This document shows, in pieces, positions 25,488 to 35,707 of a stretch of DNA of 46,862 bases. The notes under the pieces were generated by a model. The model searched no databases. It was not told the origin of the DNA and saw nothing but the letters and a program-made list of their open reading frames with translations. The translations under genes and the position numbers were made by a program. The DNA is from Salinisphaera sp. Q1T1-3 (GTDB lineage: Bacteria > Pseudomonadota > Gammaproteobacteria > Nevskiales > Salinisphaeraceae): assembly GCF_003602005.1 (NCBI RefSeq), contig NZ_QZWD01000024.1, positions 1 through 46,862 on the forward strand, given 5' to 3'. Numbering within the stretch: the stretch's first letter is position 1; each line of letters begins with the position of its first letter.

Positions 25488-26948
25488 ATGCACTGGTTAC
25501 AGGCGCTCGAGCAGGCTGCGAATGCGGTCATCAACCCGGTCAGCGAATTCATCTGGGATTACATCCTGACCTACCTTCTCCTGGGGGCCGGGCTGTTGTT
25601 TACCCTGGCCAGCCGCTTCATCCAGTTCCGGTTACTGGGTCACATGGCCAAGCTGGTGTTCACCGCGCCCGGTTCGAGCAAGGGCGTGAGTTCATTCCAG
25701 GCGCTGGCCACCTCGCTGGCCGCGCGCATCGGCACCGGCAATCTGGCCGGCGTGGCCCTGGCACTGTTTGTCGGCGGGCCGGGCGCGATCTTCTGGATGT
25801 GGATGACGGCACTGGTCGGTATCGCCACGACCTTCATCGAATGCACCCTCGGTCAGGTCTACAAGGTCCATCACGGCGACGGCGTCTATCGTGGCGGGCC
25901 GGCCTATTACATCGAGCGCGCCCTCGGACAGCGCTGGATGAGCATTCTGTTCGCCGTGTTCTTGATCATCGCCTATGGATTCGCCTTCTGCGGCGCCCAG
26001 GCCAATACCATCGCCCAGGGCCTGGAAGGCGGTTTCGGCATCCCGAGCTTGGCCACCGCGGCCGGGCTGGTGGTGCTTGCCGGCCTGGTGGTCTACGGCG
26101 GCCTGAAATCCATCGCCCGTACCGCCGAGATGATCGTGCCGGTGATGGCCTTCGGCTATTTCCTGGTGGCGGCCTATATCCTGATCGTCAATTACGCGGC
26201 CGTGCCGCACATGCTCGGGCTGATCGTTCAGTCCGCCTTCGGCTATGGCCCGGTGGCCGGCGGCGCGGTCGGTTACGCGGTCATGGCGGCACTGCGTAAC
26301 GGCGTGCAGCGCGGTCTGTTCTCCAACGAAGCCGGCATGGGCTCGACACCGAACGCCGCGGCAACGGCCGACGTGAAGCATCCCGCGGCCCAGGGCCTGG
26401 TTCAGTCCTTCGGCGTGGTCATCGACACACTGATCATCTGCAGCTGCACGGCCGTCGTCATCCTGCTCTCGGGGGTCTACGACCAGATTCTCAACGCCCA
26501 CGCGGCCGGGGCCTCGCTGCAGGGCATCAAGCTCACCCAGGATGCGATGGCCGATCACCTCGGCACGTTCGGGCAGTATTTCATCGCCGTTGCGATCTTC
26601 TTCTTCGCCTACAGTTCGATCCTGGCCAATTTCGCCTACACCGAGATCAACGTCGAATACCTGTTCAAGCACCGCAGCCGACTGGCCATCACGCTGCTGC
26701 GTCCGTTTCTGTTGGTGATGGTCTTCATCGGATCGGTCGCCAATCTGTCGTTTGTCTGGCACTTTGCCAATCTGGCGATGGGCCTCATGGCCACGACCAA
26801 CCTGATCGCGATCCTGTTGCTGTTCCCGATCTCGCTTCGGGTACTGCGCGACTACGAACGCCAGCGCAACGGCGGCACTCTGGAACCGGTCTTCAACAAG
26901 CGCGTGCTCCGGAATCCGGCGCAGGTCGAACCGGGCATCTGGGACTAA
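25488..26948 (+). CDS. AGCS-family sodium:alanine/glycine symporter
   Basis: This 486-residue inner-membrane carrier of the AGCS family imports alanine or glycine with sodium. Family landmarks are FIQFRLLGHM in the N-terminal region, the SLAARIGTGNLAGVALAL helix (matching the family signature of an N-terminal glycine-rich span), GGPGAIFWMWMTALVG, and the NEAGMGSTPNAAATADVKHPAAQG loop. About 11 hydrophobic spans are visible. Its start has AAAGGAG 12 nt upstream. It follows the TRAP gene by 164 bp and is probably separately transcribed; a sodium-coupled carrier agrees with a saline habitat. Confidence 0.95.
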   Translation: MHWLQALEQAANAVINPVSEFIWDYILTYLLLGAGLLFTLASRFIQFRLLGHMAKLVFTAPGSSKGVSSFQALATSLAARIGTGNLAGVALALFVGGPGAIFWMWMTALVGIATTFIECTLGQVYKVHHGDGVYRGGPAYYIERALGQRWMSILFAVFLIIAYGFAFCGAQANTIAQGLEGGFGIPSLATAAGLVVLAGLVVYGGLKSIARTAEMIVPVMAFGYFLVAAYILIVNYAAVPHMLGLIVQSAFGYGPVAGGAVGYAVMAALRNGVQRGLFSNEAGMGSTPNAAATADVKHPAAQGLVQSFGVVIDTLIICSCTAVVILLSGVYDQILNAHAAGASLQGIKLTQDAMADHLGTFGQYFIAVAIFFFAYSSILANFAYTEINVEYLFKHRSRLAITLLRPFLLVMVFIGSVANLSFVWHFANLAMGLMATTNLIAILLLFPISLRVLRDYERQRNGGTLEPVFNKRVLRNPAQVEPGIWD

Positions 26949-27061
26949 AGCCCCGTGCCGTGAGCCATCGCACGCGGCATGCATCGCCGGGCGGGATCTC
27001 GGCGTAGACTGATCAGATAACCAGCTGTCCATACGGGGCGTGCGCCCCGGGGGAAAAGATC

Positions 27062-27616
27062 ATGCGCAAGACCCGCCTTTCCGTGATGGTGGGCGCCGTG
27101 ATGGCGCTCGCCGGCTGCAGTCTGATGCCGCCCAAGACGTTTCCGACGGCCGATCATGTCGACCTCGACCGATTCATGGGCCCCTGGTACGTCATCGCCC
27201 ACATTCCGCCGTCCAAGACGAAGAACGCCTACAACGAGATCGAACGCTACACGCGCGGTGATGACAGCGACACGATCAACGTGAAATTCACATACCGGGA
27301 CGGCGGTTTCGACGGCGAGCAGAAAACGATGACGCCGTGGGCCAGTGTGCTCGAGAACTCGGAAAACGCGGTCTGGGCAATGCATTTCTACTACGTGCTG
27401 CGTCTGCAGTACGTCATCTCTTATGTCAGCCCGGACTACGACACCACGATCGTGGCGCGCGACAAGCGCGACTATGTCTGGATCATGGCACGGACGCCGA
27501 AAATCAGTGATGCCAAGTATCAATCGCTGGTCGAGCGCGTCGGCGATATGGGCTACGACACCTCGAAGCTGCGCAAGGTGCCCCAGCAGCCGTTATCGGA
27601 ACGCGATGATCTCTAG
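27062..27616 (+). CDS. Lipocalin-family lipoprotein (Blc-like)
   Basis: This 184-residue outer-membrane lipoprotein belongs to the bacterial lipocalin (Blc) group, which binds lipids or lysophospholipids in an eight-stranded barrel. The signal ends in LAGC (Cys19). The family motif GPWYVIAHIP (40-49) matches the conserved G-x-W strand, and YVWIMARTPKISD near the C-terminus matches the R-T-P segment of Blc. The central strands diverge from Escherichia coli Blc (FYYVLRLQYVISYVSPDYD). A stem-loop GGGGC/GCCCC lies just upstream of the start together with the GGGGGAAAAG ribosome binding region. Confidence 0.92.
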   Translation: MRKTRLSVMVGAVMALAGCSLMPPKTFPTADHVDLDRFMGPWYVIAHIPPSKTKNAYNEIERYTRGDDSDTINVKFTYRDGGFDGEQKTMTPWASVLENSENAVWAMHFYYVLRLQYVISYVSPDYDTTIVARDKRDYVWIMARTPKISDAKYQSLVERVGDMGYDTSKLRKVPQQPLSERDDL

Positions 27617-27739
27617 ACCTTTTCATTGCCACGATGAACACCTGCACGGCCCGGCCGGCGTGGACGCTGTAAAGCAGCCGGCACCAGACGCCGAGGCGCC
27701 AGCGGCATCGCGCACGCGCGCGATACCGCTATACGCACA

Positions 27740-29620
27740 TTGGCCGACGCTGTGGCAGCGTCCGACCGCGTGTGCGGTGACCGATCCGCGAACGAGCCGC
27801 GCCCGGCCCCGCCCTGCCATATCCTCCCATTGAGGCCCGCGGTCTCTCGCGGTGCACGCGATGAGCGGCGCGCCGAGTGGCGCCGACTCTGGCGGCTGTG
27901 GCCTTATCTGCGTGCGCACACTCTCCGTGTCTCGATTGCAGTCGTCTTCCTGATCGCCGCCAAGGGCGCATCGGTGCTGCTGCCGATCGCGCTCGGTCGA
28001 ATCGTGGACAGTCTGGATCGCTCCGAGCACAGCGCTGCCGTCGTCCTGCCGCTGGGCCTGCTCCTGGCCTATGGTGCGCTGCGTCTCGTCTCGGTCCTGT
28101 TCGGCCAGATCCGGGATCTCGTATTCGGCCGAGTCACCGAACATTCCATGCACCGCATCGCGCTGGGCGTATTCACGCATCTGCACGCGCTGGACCTGGA
28201 CTTCCATCTCTCACGACGCACGGGCGGTCTATCGCGTGATATCGAGCGCGGTCTGGGCGGCATTCGCTTCCTGCTGCGTTTCATGCTGTTCAATATCCTG
28301 CCGACCGCTCTGGAGATCGTGTTGGTCGCCGCGATCCTGTTCTATCACTACTCGGTGTGGTTCGCGGTCATCGTCGTGACGAGCGTCGTGGCCTATGTCG
28401 GTGTCACGGCCACGCTGACCGAATGGCGCACGACCCACGTGCGCGAATCCAACCGGCTGGACACACGCGCCAACACGAAGGCCGTGGATGCTCTGCTCAA
28501 CTACGAGACGGTCAAGTATTTCGGCAACGAGGCATTCGAGGCTGCCCATTACGACCGTGCTCTGGCCGGTTGGGCGGATGCCATGGCGCGTGCCCGACGC
28601 TCACTCGGATTGCTCAATACACTCCAGGCGCTCGTGATCGCCGCCGCGGTCACGGCAATGATGATCCTGGCCGGCGAACGGGTGGTCGCCGGCACCATGA
28701 CGCTGGGCGATCTCACGATGGTCAACGCCTACATGCTGCAGATCTTCTTGCCACTCAATGCACTGGGCTTCGTCTATCGACAGCTCAAGAAGGCTCTGGC
28801 CGACACGGCCCGCATGTTTGCACTGCTGGAGGTCGAACCCAGTGTGCGGGATCGGCCCGATGCCGTGGCGCTCGATGCCGATCGCCCGGCCATCGCGTTC
28901 ACCGATGTGATGTTTCGCTACGGCCCGGCGCGCCCGATCCTGCAGGGGGCCAGCCTGGCCATCGGTCCGGGCGAGAAAGTCGCGGTGGTCGGCGCCAGCG
29001 GCGCCGGCAAATCCACACTGGCCCGGCTACTGTTCCGGTTCTACGATCCGGATGACGGCGCAATCGTCATCAACGGTCGCGATATCCGCGATTACACGAT
29101 CGCCAGTCTTCGTGCCGCCATCGGCGTGGTGCCCCAGGACACCGTGCTGTTCAACGACACGATCGGCTACAACATCGCCTACGGCGCCGCGGAAACCGCC
29201 ACCGCCGCCGACATCGAAACCGCAGCGGAGCTGGCCAGCCTGTCCGATTTCATTGCCCGCCTGCCCGAGGGCTACGACACGCTCGTGGGCGAGCGCGGAT
29301 TGAAACTGTCGGGGGGCGAGAAACAACGCATCGCCATCGCCCGCGCGATGATCAAGAATCCGGCGATTCTCGTCTTCGATGAGGCAACCTCGTCACTGGA
29401 CAGCGAGGCCGAAAGCGCGATCAACGGCGCGCTCGCGCATCTGGCCGCCGACCACACCACGCTAGTCATCGCCCATCGCCTGTCGACGGTCGTCGATGCC
29501 GATCGCATCGCGGTGATGGAAGACGGCCGGATCATCGAGCAGGGGACGCACACGGCCCTGCTGGCCGCGGACGGTCTCTACGCCCGCATGTGGCAACGCC
29601 AGCGCGCCGAGGCCGCCTGA
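27740..29620 (+). CDS. ABC exporter, Atm1/heavy-metal type
   Basis: This half-transporter of about 626 residues fuses a six-helix ABC exporter domain (about 60-360) with an ATPase domain (about 385-620). It has Walker A GASGAGKST, Q-loop VVPQDTVLFND, signature LSGGEKQRI, Walker B ILVFDEATSSLD and the H-loop in VIAHRLST. The NYETVKYFGNEAFEA segment is characteristic of the Atm1/ABCB7/HMT1 group, whose bacterial members export glutathione-linked metals. The start is uncertain: no ATG is available; TTG 27740, GTG 27752 or GTG 27770 are candidates, and the first 45 residues before the Arg-rich ARDERRAEWRR look non-native. It follows the lipocalin gene on the same strand by 123 bp. Confidence 0.9.
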   Translation: MADAVAASDRVCGDRSANEPRPAPPCHILPLRPAVSRGARDERRAEWRRLWRLWPYLRAHTLRVSIAVVFLIAAKGASVLLPIALGRIVDSLDRSEHSAAVVLPLGLLLAYGALRLVSVLFGQIRDLVFGRVTEHSMHRIALGVFTHLHALDLDFHLSRRTGGLSRDIERGLGGIRFLLRFMLFNILPTALEIVLVAAILFYHYSVWFAVIVVTSVVAYVGVTATLTEWRTTHVRESNRLDTRANTKAVDALLNYETVKYFGNEAFEAAHYDRALAGWADAMARARRSLGLLNTLQALVIAAAVTAMMILAGERVVAGTMTLGDLTMVNAYMLQIFLPLNALGFVYRQLKKALADTARMFALLEVEPSVRDRPDAVALDADRPAIAFTDVMFRYGPARPILQGASLAIGPGEKVAVVGASGAGKSTLARLLFRFYDPDDGAIVINGRDIRDYTIASLRAAIGVVPQDTVLFNDTIGYNIAYGAAETATAADIETAAELASLSDFIARLPEGYDTLVGERGLKLSGGEKQRIAIARAMIKNPAILVFDEATSSLDSEAESAINGALAHLAADHTTLVIAHRLSTVVDADRIAVMEDGRIIEQGTHTALLAADGLYARMWQRQRAEAA

Positions 29621-29678
29621 TCGGCCCCACCGACTCGTCTTACGGCCTGTCAATGCAATCGCCGCCTTGCCGTCCAGG

Positions 29679-29695
29679 ACGCCGCCATGCGGCGT
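29679..29695. repeat. Short perfect hairpin between ABC and MFS genes
   Basis: ACGCCGC (29679-29685) and GCGGCGT (29689-29695) with loop CAT lie between the convergent ABC exporter and MFS genes. No U-tract is present. Nothing else is seen in 29621-29800. Confidence 0.35.
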
Positions 29696-29800
29696 TGCCT
29701 TGATCGTCTCACACCCTCGCGCGGGCTCGGCACGCCTTATCCGGCACAACATGGGCCACGGCCCAGCGGCTTCGTTCGAGCTGACAGCGCTTGAAACGAC

Positions 29801-31003
29801 TCAGTGCGCATCCGCGATGCCGATGCCACGCCGCTGGCGCCACAGCAACAGCATGGCCGAAACCAGGGCCAGCACCGCGACCATTGCCGCGAACAACATG
29901 CCGGCACTGGCCAAACCGGCCAGGCGTGCCGTCACACCGAGGCCGACGACAGGAATCGAGATCGCCACATAAGCGACCACGAAGAACGTCGACGCCACTT
30001 CCGCGCGCCGCTCGGCCGGGCTCGCGGCACTGATCTCGCCCATCCCGGCGCGGAACGCCGCGCCCTGCCCGGCGCCGGCAACCAGGCCGCCAAGTACCAG
30101 CAGCATCAACGATTGCAACGCGATGGCGCCGATCACACCGCCCATGCCGATGATCAAGCCCAGACAGCCGGTCGGCAGACGGGCCGCGCGGGGCAGCCGC
30201 CCCTGCAGCATCTGGCCGACCGTGGACGCAACGAAGACCGCAAAGACGACGACGCCGGTCAGCGCATGATTGTCATACCCCAGAACCTGGCCCATGAAGG
30301 CCGGTGCGATCGCGGTGAACAGCCCCATGACCGCAAACCCGGCGAAGCCGGCGATGGCCGCCGGCACAAACACGCCGAGCACGGCCGGCGGCACGTTCGG
30401 TCGGCGAATCCGCAGCTGTGGTTTCGACGGCCGCTGCGCGGTCTCGGGCGCCAGGGCGACGACAACCCCGGCCAGCGCGATGAGCACGACGTCAACGATG
30501 AAGCACAGCTGCAAGGACATGGTGAAATATTCGGCCAGTACACCGGCTAGCAACGGGCCGAAGCCCAGCCCGCTCATATTGGCGCCGGTGGCCACGAGCG
30601 TGGCCTGCGGCCGCCATCCCGGTGGCGCCATCTCGACGACCGCCACGGTCGCCGTACCCGTGAATATGCCCGCCGAGAATCCGGACAGCAGGCGACCAAG
30701 GATCAACGGCCACAGACTGCCGCCCCAAAGGAAACAGGCCGCACTGGCCGCAGAGAGCACTAACCCCACCGCCAACAGCGGCCGCCGGCCGACCTGATCG
30801 GACCAGGCCCCGGTAACCAATAATGCCGCGATCACGCCCACGGCATAGACCGCAAAGATGACGGTGATCATCAGTTCGGAGAACCCGAGCGTCTGCTGAT
30901 AGATCGGATACAGCGGCGTGGGCAGCGTGGTGCCCATCATGGCAATGAAAAATGTCGCCGCCAGGGCGACGAACATGAACCGTGATGACGGTTTCTGCGG
31001 CAT
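29801..31003 (-). CDS. MFS transporter
   Basis: This 400-residue major facilitator superfamily permease has 12 predicted spans. Motif A between helices 2 and 3 reads GAWSDQVGRRPLL (conserved D-x-x-G-R-R/K), and PTPLYPIYQ in helix 1 plus a motif-C-like GFGPLLAG in helix 5 resemble proton-driven drug and sugar-type exporters. The substrate is not predictable. The start at 31003 gives MPQKPSSRFMF, placing a short cytoplasmic tail before helix 1; the frame upstream to 31081 overlaps the terminator of the neighbouring operon and is not used. No repressor gene adjoins it. Confidence 0.9.
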   Translation of the reverse strand: MPQKPSSRFMFVALAATFFIAMMGTTLPTPLYPIYQQTLGFSELMITVIFAVYAVGVIAALLVTGAWSDQVGRRPLLAVGLVLSAASAACFLWGGSLWPLILGRLLSGFSAGIFTGTATVAVVEMAPPGWRPQATLVATGANMSGLGFGPLLAGVLAEYFTMSLQLCFIVDVVLIALAGVVVALAPETAQRPSKPQLRIRRPNVPPAVLGVFVPAAIAGFAGFAVMGLFTAIAPAFMGQVLGYDNHALTGVVVFAVFVASTVGQMLQGRLPRAARLPTGCLGLIIGMGGVIGAIALQSLMLLVLGGLVAGAGQGAAFRAGMGEISAASPAERRAEVASTFFVVAYVAISIPVVGLGVTARLAGLASAGMLFAAMVAVLALVSAMLLLWRQRRGIGIADAH

Positions 31004-31064
31004 GAGTCGTATGGGTCTTGGCGATGCCGTACAGGCTATCAGGCCGGACTGTGGTCGCCGGACG

Positions 31065-31095
31065 AAAAAAGACCCGGCCATGGCATGACCGGGTC
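31065..31095 (-). terminator. Terminator of the betaine ABC operon
   Basis: On the minus strand GACCCGG and CCGGGTC (31095-31089 and 31077-31071) pair around an 11-nt loop and are followed directly by TTTTTT (31070-31065). It lies 34 nt after the stop of the substrate-binding protein gene and upstream of the MFS gene start, so it ends the ABC operon and insulates the MFS gene. Confidence 0.85.
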
Positions 31096-31128
31096 GTCTT
31101 TTGCTGAGGCGATAGCGAACCTATGCCA

Positions 31129-32016
31129 TTACTGACTGCCGGCGAACCAGCTGTCGACCTCGTCCGGGTGCTCGTCGATGAACTGCTTGATCGCCTTCTT
31201 GTAGCTGGTCTGGCGCGCCTGATACATGGCGGCCTGCAGCTGTTCCAGCGGGATGTGCATATTGCTCAGCACCGAAGCGAGCTGCGGATAATCCTGCTTG
31301 AAACCCTGACGCGCGACGACGTCGATGTGCTGCGCGGAGCCGAGCGTACCCTTCGGATCCTTGAGGAATCGCAGGTGCCACTTGCCGAACATCCAGTGCG
31401 GAGTCCAGCCGGTCACCACGATCCATTCCTTCTTCTTCTCGGCGCGCGCCAGTGCGGCCGTCATCGCGGCGCCGCTGGCCGAGACCAGGCGATACTGATC
31501 GTCAAGACCATAGGCCTTCATGGTCTTTTCGGACAGCTGCATGAGCCCCGCGCCCGGATCAATCCCTTGGATCTTGCCGCCGAGCTTGCTGGCGACTTCC
31601 GACTTCTTGAGATCCGAGATCGAGGACAGCTGATCGGCCGGCACGTAGTCCGGAACCACCCAGCCGAGCTGCGCGTTGTCGTAGAGCGTGCCCAGATCCT
31701 CGACCTGCCCCTTGAACTTCTTCCAGTAATCGGCGTGCGTATCGGGCAACCAGGCCATCATCATCAGGTCGAGATCGCCGTTGGCCACACCCTGATACTG
31801 GACGCCGATGGCCGACATCTTGAGTTTGACGTTGTAGTCGGTGCGCTGCTCGATCAGCGTCTTGGCGAGCTTGGTCACGAACTCGGCATCCGACCAGGCC
31901 GTCCAGCCGATCGTGACGGTCTTGTCGGAGGCCGCCTGGGCGCTGCCGAAGCTCGTCATCACGACGCCGGCGCCGACCAGCGCCGCGGATAGAACACTCT
32001 TGAGTCGATGTTTCAT
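31129..32016 (-). CDS. Glycine betaine-type ABC substrate-binding protein
   Basis: This 295-residue periplasmic receptor of the OpuAC/ProX superfamily captures quaternary-amine osmolytes such as glycine betaine. It has a Sec signal peptide (about 1-28, ending GSAQA), then TVTIGWTAWSDAEF, the MMMAWLPDTHADYW block and VVTGWTPHWMFGKW; the Trp- and Tyr-rich pattern is what forms the aromatic cage in this family. It is the last gene of the operon, 53 nt after the permease, with GGGAG upstream of the start. Soluble, since no lipobox is present. Choline or proline betaine remain alternative ligands. Confidence 0.92.
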   Translation of the reverse strand: MKHRLKSVLSAALVGAGVVMTSFGSAQAASDKTVTIGWTAWSDAEFVTKLAKTLIEQRTDYNVKLKMSAIGVQYQGVANGDLDLMMMAWLPDTHADYWKKFKGQVEDLGTLYDNAQLGWVVPDYVPADQLSSISDLKKSEVASKLGGKIQGIDPGAGLMQLSEKTMKAYGLDDQYRLVSASGAAMTAALARAEKKKEWIVVTGWTPHWMFGKWHLRFLKDPKGTLGSAQHIDVVARQGFKQDYPQLASVLSNMHIPLEQLQAAMYQARQTSYKKAIKQFIDEHPDEVDSWFAGSQ

Positions 32017-32069
32017 CGTTTTCGTTACTCCCTCGTTTGCAAATGATCCCGGAACACGACGCCGACGGC

Positions 32070-33016
<947 letters not shown>

Positions 33017-33017
<1 letters not shown>

Positions 33018-34261
33018 CAGGCAGCCTCCTCTTCCGAACGACTGAGCGTACGCAACAACACGGCGCGCGAAATCGCGCCGAGGTAGCGGCCGTCCGCGTC
33101 AACCACAGGCACCGGGTACGGGCTGCTCGCCACCGGCTCCAGCAGTTCGTTGATCGACGTATCGGCCGAGACCTGCGGCACGTCGTCGACGAACGCGGCC
33201 TCGAGATCGCCCTCGTCGTCCGCGGCCAGGCCTTCCAGACAGATCCGCAGCGATTCGACGGACACGGTGCCCAGATAACACCGATGACGGTCATGCACGA
33301 TGGCCGCGTCGCGGCCGTGATCGTCCAGACGCGACAGCGCGGCGCGCACACTCATGCCGGCGCGCTCGATGACCGTGAGCTGATTGCGCTTGGCGACATC
33401 GCGCGCCGAGAAGACGTGGCTCACATTGACGTCGCGGAAGAACGATCGGACATAGTCATTGGCCGGCTTGCGCACGATGTCCTCGGGCGTGCCGACCTGG
33501 ACCACACGGCCCGACTGCATGATCGCAATACGGTCACCGACGCGCATGGCTTCATCGAGATCATGCGTGATGAAGACCACTGTTCGAGCCTGCTCGGACT
33601 GCAGGCGCAGGAGTTCATCCTGCATCTCGGTGCGAATCAGCGGGTCGAGCGCGGAAAAGGCTTCGTCCATGAGCAGGATGGACGGATTGACAGCCAGCGC
33701 ACGCGCCAGCCCCACACGCTGTTTCATGCCACCGGAAAGCTCATCCGGGAAACTCTGGGCATTGGCCTTCAGACCGACGGCGTCCAGTGCCTGCATGGCG
33801 CGCTTTTCGCGTTCAGCCTTGCCGACACCCGCCGTGGCCAACCCGAAGGCGGTGTTCTCGAGCACCGTCTGGTGCGGCATCAGCGCGAATGACTGGAACA
33901 CCATGCTGATATCGCGCCGGCGAATCTTGATGAGCTCCTTGCGGCTCATTCGGATGATGTCTCGGCCGTCGATCTTGACGGCACCGCTGGTCGGTTCGAT
34001 CAGGCGATTGAGCATCCGCACCATGGTCGACTTGCCGGAGCCCGACAACCCCATGATCACGAATATCTCGCCTTCCTGGATATCGAAACTGGCATCCGAT
34101 ACCCCGACCGTCATGCCCGTTTCCGCGAAGATCCGGTCCTTATCCTCACCCTTGGCGACACGTGCCATCGCACGCTTGGGGTGACTGCCGAAAATCTTGT
34201 AGACGTTCTCTACGGATAACTTGGTTTTCAAACGCTCCCCCTGAGCCGATTCAAACCGCAT
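33017..34261 (-). CDS. proV: Betaine/proline ABC ATPase with CBS domains (ProV-like)
   Basis: This ATPase of the osmolyte importer has about 414 residues. It has Walker A GLSGSGKST, Q-loop SMVFQSFALMPH, signature LSGGMKQRV, Walker B ILLMDEAFSALD and, after about residue 285, a C-terminal pair of CBS repeats which in OpuA homologues sense ionic strength and c-di-AMP. The N-terminus LKTKLSVENVYKIFGSHPKRA matches ProV (which starts just before the KLEIKNLYKIFG block), so TTG 34231, preceded by AGGGGGAG, may be the real start; ATG 34261 adds ten residues and has a poor ribosome binding site. It is the first gene of the operon ATPase-permease-receptor. Confidence 0.93.
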
Positions 34262-34295
34262 CCTAACGCAATGATCGGACACCGCCAGCCGGTAA

Positions 34296-34326
34296 ACACG
34301 ACCGACCGGACGGTCGGAGGCCGTGT
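34296..34326. promoter_or_regulatory. Dyad upstream of the betaine operon
   Basis: CCGACCG (34302-34308) and CGGTCGG (34311-34317) are nested within ACACG (34296-34300)/CGTGT (34322-34326). The site lies 35-65 nt upstream of the ProV start in the divergent region shared with the kinase-fold gene, a plausible regulator site or transcript hairpin. Confidence 0.35.
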
Positions 34327-34410
34327 TGTGCCAGCCTTTCAGGGGCTGTCACGGCCTGGGCAAGGACGCGTTTTTCCGCCGTCAGGCAATGGTTTCGAGT
34401 GGTAACTGTA

Positions 34411-34426
34411 TGGCACAGGTGTTACA
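34411..34426 (+). promoter_or_regulatory. Degenerate sigma-54-like motif
   Basis: TGGCAC-N5-TTACA matches the sigma-54 consensus (TGGCAC-N5-TTGCW) except for G to A in the -12 element. It is 27 nt upstream of the start of the 34453 gene. One of two invariant positions is missing, so it may be chance. Confidence 0.25.
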
Positions 34427-34452
34427 TTCAGCATCCATAAAGGATTGCTGCC

Positions 34453-35292
34453 ATGATCGAAACCAAACTCGTTGAACGATCGGTTTATCCGATCAGGCGA
34501 CGCGTCCGCCGCGCTGCCTTGCGCCGCCTCGGCCGGTGGCCACGCGGCAACTACGACGTGCGCGTCGTCTACGATGCCGGGACACCGCGCTTCAAGAAGA
34601 TTGTCTTCAACGGGGTTACCGAAGCACGGCGCGTTGCCGGCGTGCTCGCGTCATTCGGGGAGTCGGCACATGCCCCGCGCCTGCGGGCCCATTCCGGCAA
34701 CGCGGTCTGGGTCGACTACGTCGATGGCCGACTGTTCCAGCCGGACGCCGCGGATGCCATCGCGCGGGCCGGCGACTGTTTCCTCGCCTTTGCACAACGC
34801 CACGCTATCCCGATCTCGCTGGCTGAGTCCGGCTACCGACAGCAGTTGACGGCGTCGCTGGCCTGGCTGCGGTCTGCTTCGGTGATCGATGCGACGCTGG
34901 CTCATGCGCTTCAGGCCCGTCTGGCCGCATTCGCCGACGACATGACGGTGCGACACGGTTTCGACTATATCGATCCGATCGTGCCGAATCTGCTGATCCG
35001 ACATGACACCGGCACGGTCTGCGCGATCGATGTCAAAAATATCGCCCGCGATGGACTGGTCGGGGTCGGTCTGGCCAAGGCCCATGCGCGCTGGCTTGCC
35101 GATACCGAACTCGACCGGATCCTCGACCGGTTCACTGAACAAGGCATGCCCGACATCGCCAGCGCCTACGATTTCATCCGGTTCTACGAGCGCATCGCGC
35201 GGGTCACCGATCAGGCATCGCGTGAAATCGACAACCGAGGCGGGCTGCGCAAGCGCGCGGACAAGATCGCCAAGCTTGGCTCACTGATCTGA
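34453..35292 (+). CDS. Kinase-fold protein of unknown function
   Basis: I do not recognise an exact family for this 279-residue soluble protein. The layout resembles the small-molecule kinase (APH/LPS-kinase) fold: RFKKIVFNGVTEARRVAGVL (46-65) as strand-and-helix around a candidate ATP lysine, AVWVDYVDGRLF (84-95) as the hinge, YIDPIVPNLLI (172-182) in place of the catalytic loop with Asp174 and Asn179, and VCAIDVKNI (189-197) in place of the Mg-binding DFG-type Asp (Asp193). The usual HGD/HxD catalytic motif is absent, so it may be an atypical kinase or pseudokinase. The N-terminus is strongly basic. AAAGGA is placed eight bases before the ATG. No operon partner. Confidence 0.75.
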   Translation: MIETKLVERSVYPIRRRVRRAALRRLGRWPRGNYDVRVVYDAGTPRFKKIVFNGVTEARRVAGVLASFGESAHAPRLRAHSGNAVWVDYVDGRLFQPDAADAIARAGDCFLAFAQRHAIPISLAESGYRQQLTASLAWLRSASVIDATLAHALQARLAAFADDMTVRHGFDYIDPIVPNLLIRHDTGTVCAIDVKNIARDGLVGVGLAKAHARWLADTELDRILDRFTEQGMPDIASAYDFIRFYERIARVTDQASREIDNRGGLRKRADKIAKLGSLI

Positions 35293-35564
35293 GCCCGCGG
35301 GGGCAGCTGGCGCGCACGTGAGCAACCGCCCAGGCATGCATATGCTCGACGACATGCCGCAGGCTCGGCCGCCGATGGCGACATCGGGCCGTTGCCACGT
35401 TGTGTGGCCGAGATCGATATCGACGGATCGAGTCGAAAAGACAATCGATCGCACGGCAGCGCGTAGCATCAGGCTTTTCGGAGAGACAGCCGACGTCTTG
35501 CCGGACTGTGATCAGGTGCAGCTCAGCCGGTTTGCCCGGAAAGCGCGATACCTGAAGAAGAGAA

Positions 35565-35640
35565 TGGTGGCCGGAGACAGAATCGAACTGCCGACACTGC
35601 GATTTTCAGTCGCATGCTCTACCAACTGAGCTATCCGGCC
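35565..35640 (-). tRNA. tRNA-Phe (GAA anticodon)
   Basis: On the minus strand the sequence forms a full cloverleaf: acceptor GGCCGGA/TCCGGCC, D-arm with AGTTGGTAGA, anticodon stem GCGAC/region with loop CTGAAAA and anticodon GAA (complement of 35605-35607), T-arm with TTCGATT, discriminator A and an encoded CCA (35565-35567). It follows yggX by 67 bp on the same strand, with a hairpin between. From memory, tRNA-Phe also follows mutY-yggX in pseudomonads, suggesting an old gammaproteobacterial arrangement. Confidence 0.96.
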
Positions 35641-35643
35641 ACG

Positions 35644-35664
35644 CTCTCGCCGTTGCGGCGAGAG
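35644..35664 (-). terminator. 9-bp hairpin between yggX and tRNA-Phe
   Basis: CTCTCGCCG (35644-35652) and CGGCGAGAG (35656-35664) pair perfectly around a 3-nt loop, just before the 5' end of tRNA-Phe on the minus strand. It lacks a U-tract. It may be a weak terminator for the yggX transcript or a processing hairpin that separates the tRNA from a longer transcript. Confidence 0.5.
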
Positions 35665-35707
35665 GCGTATTAAACCGATACGTGCGCCTCGGGTCAACCG
35701 CCCGTGT

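Noticed and set aside
25692-27032. 446-codon minus-strand frame opposite the AGCS symporter
   Set aside because: The symporter on plus has clear membrane spans and family motifs, while the antisense product is a low-complexity Asp/Arg/His-rich chain.
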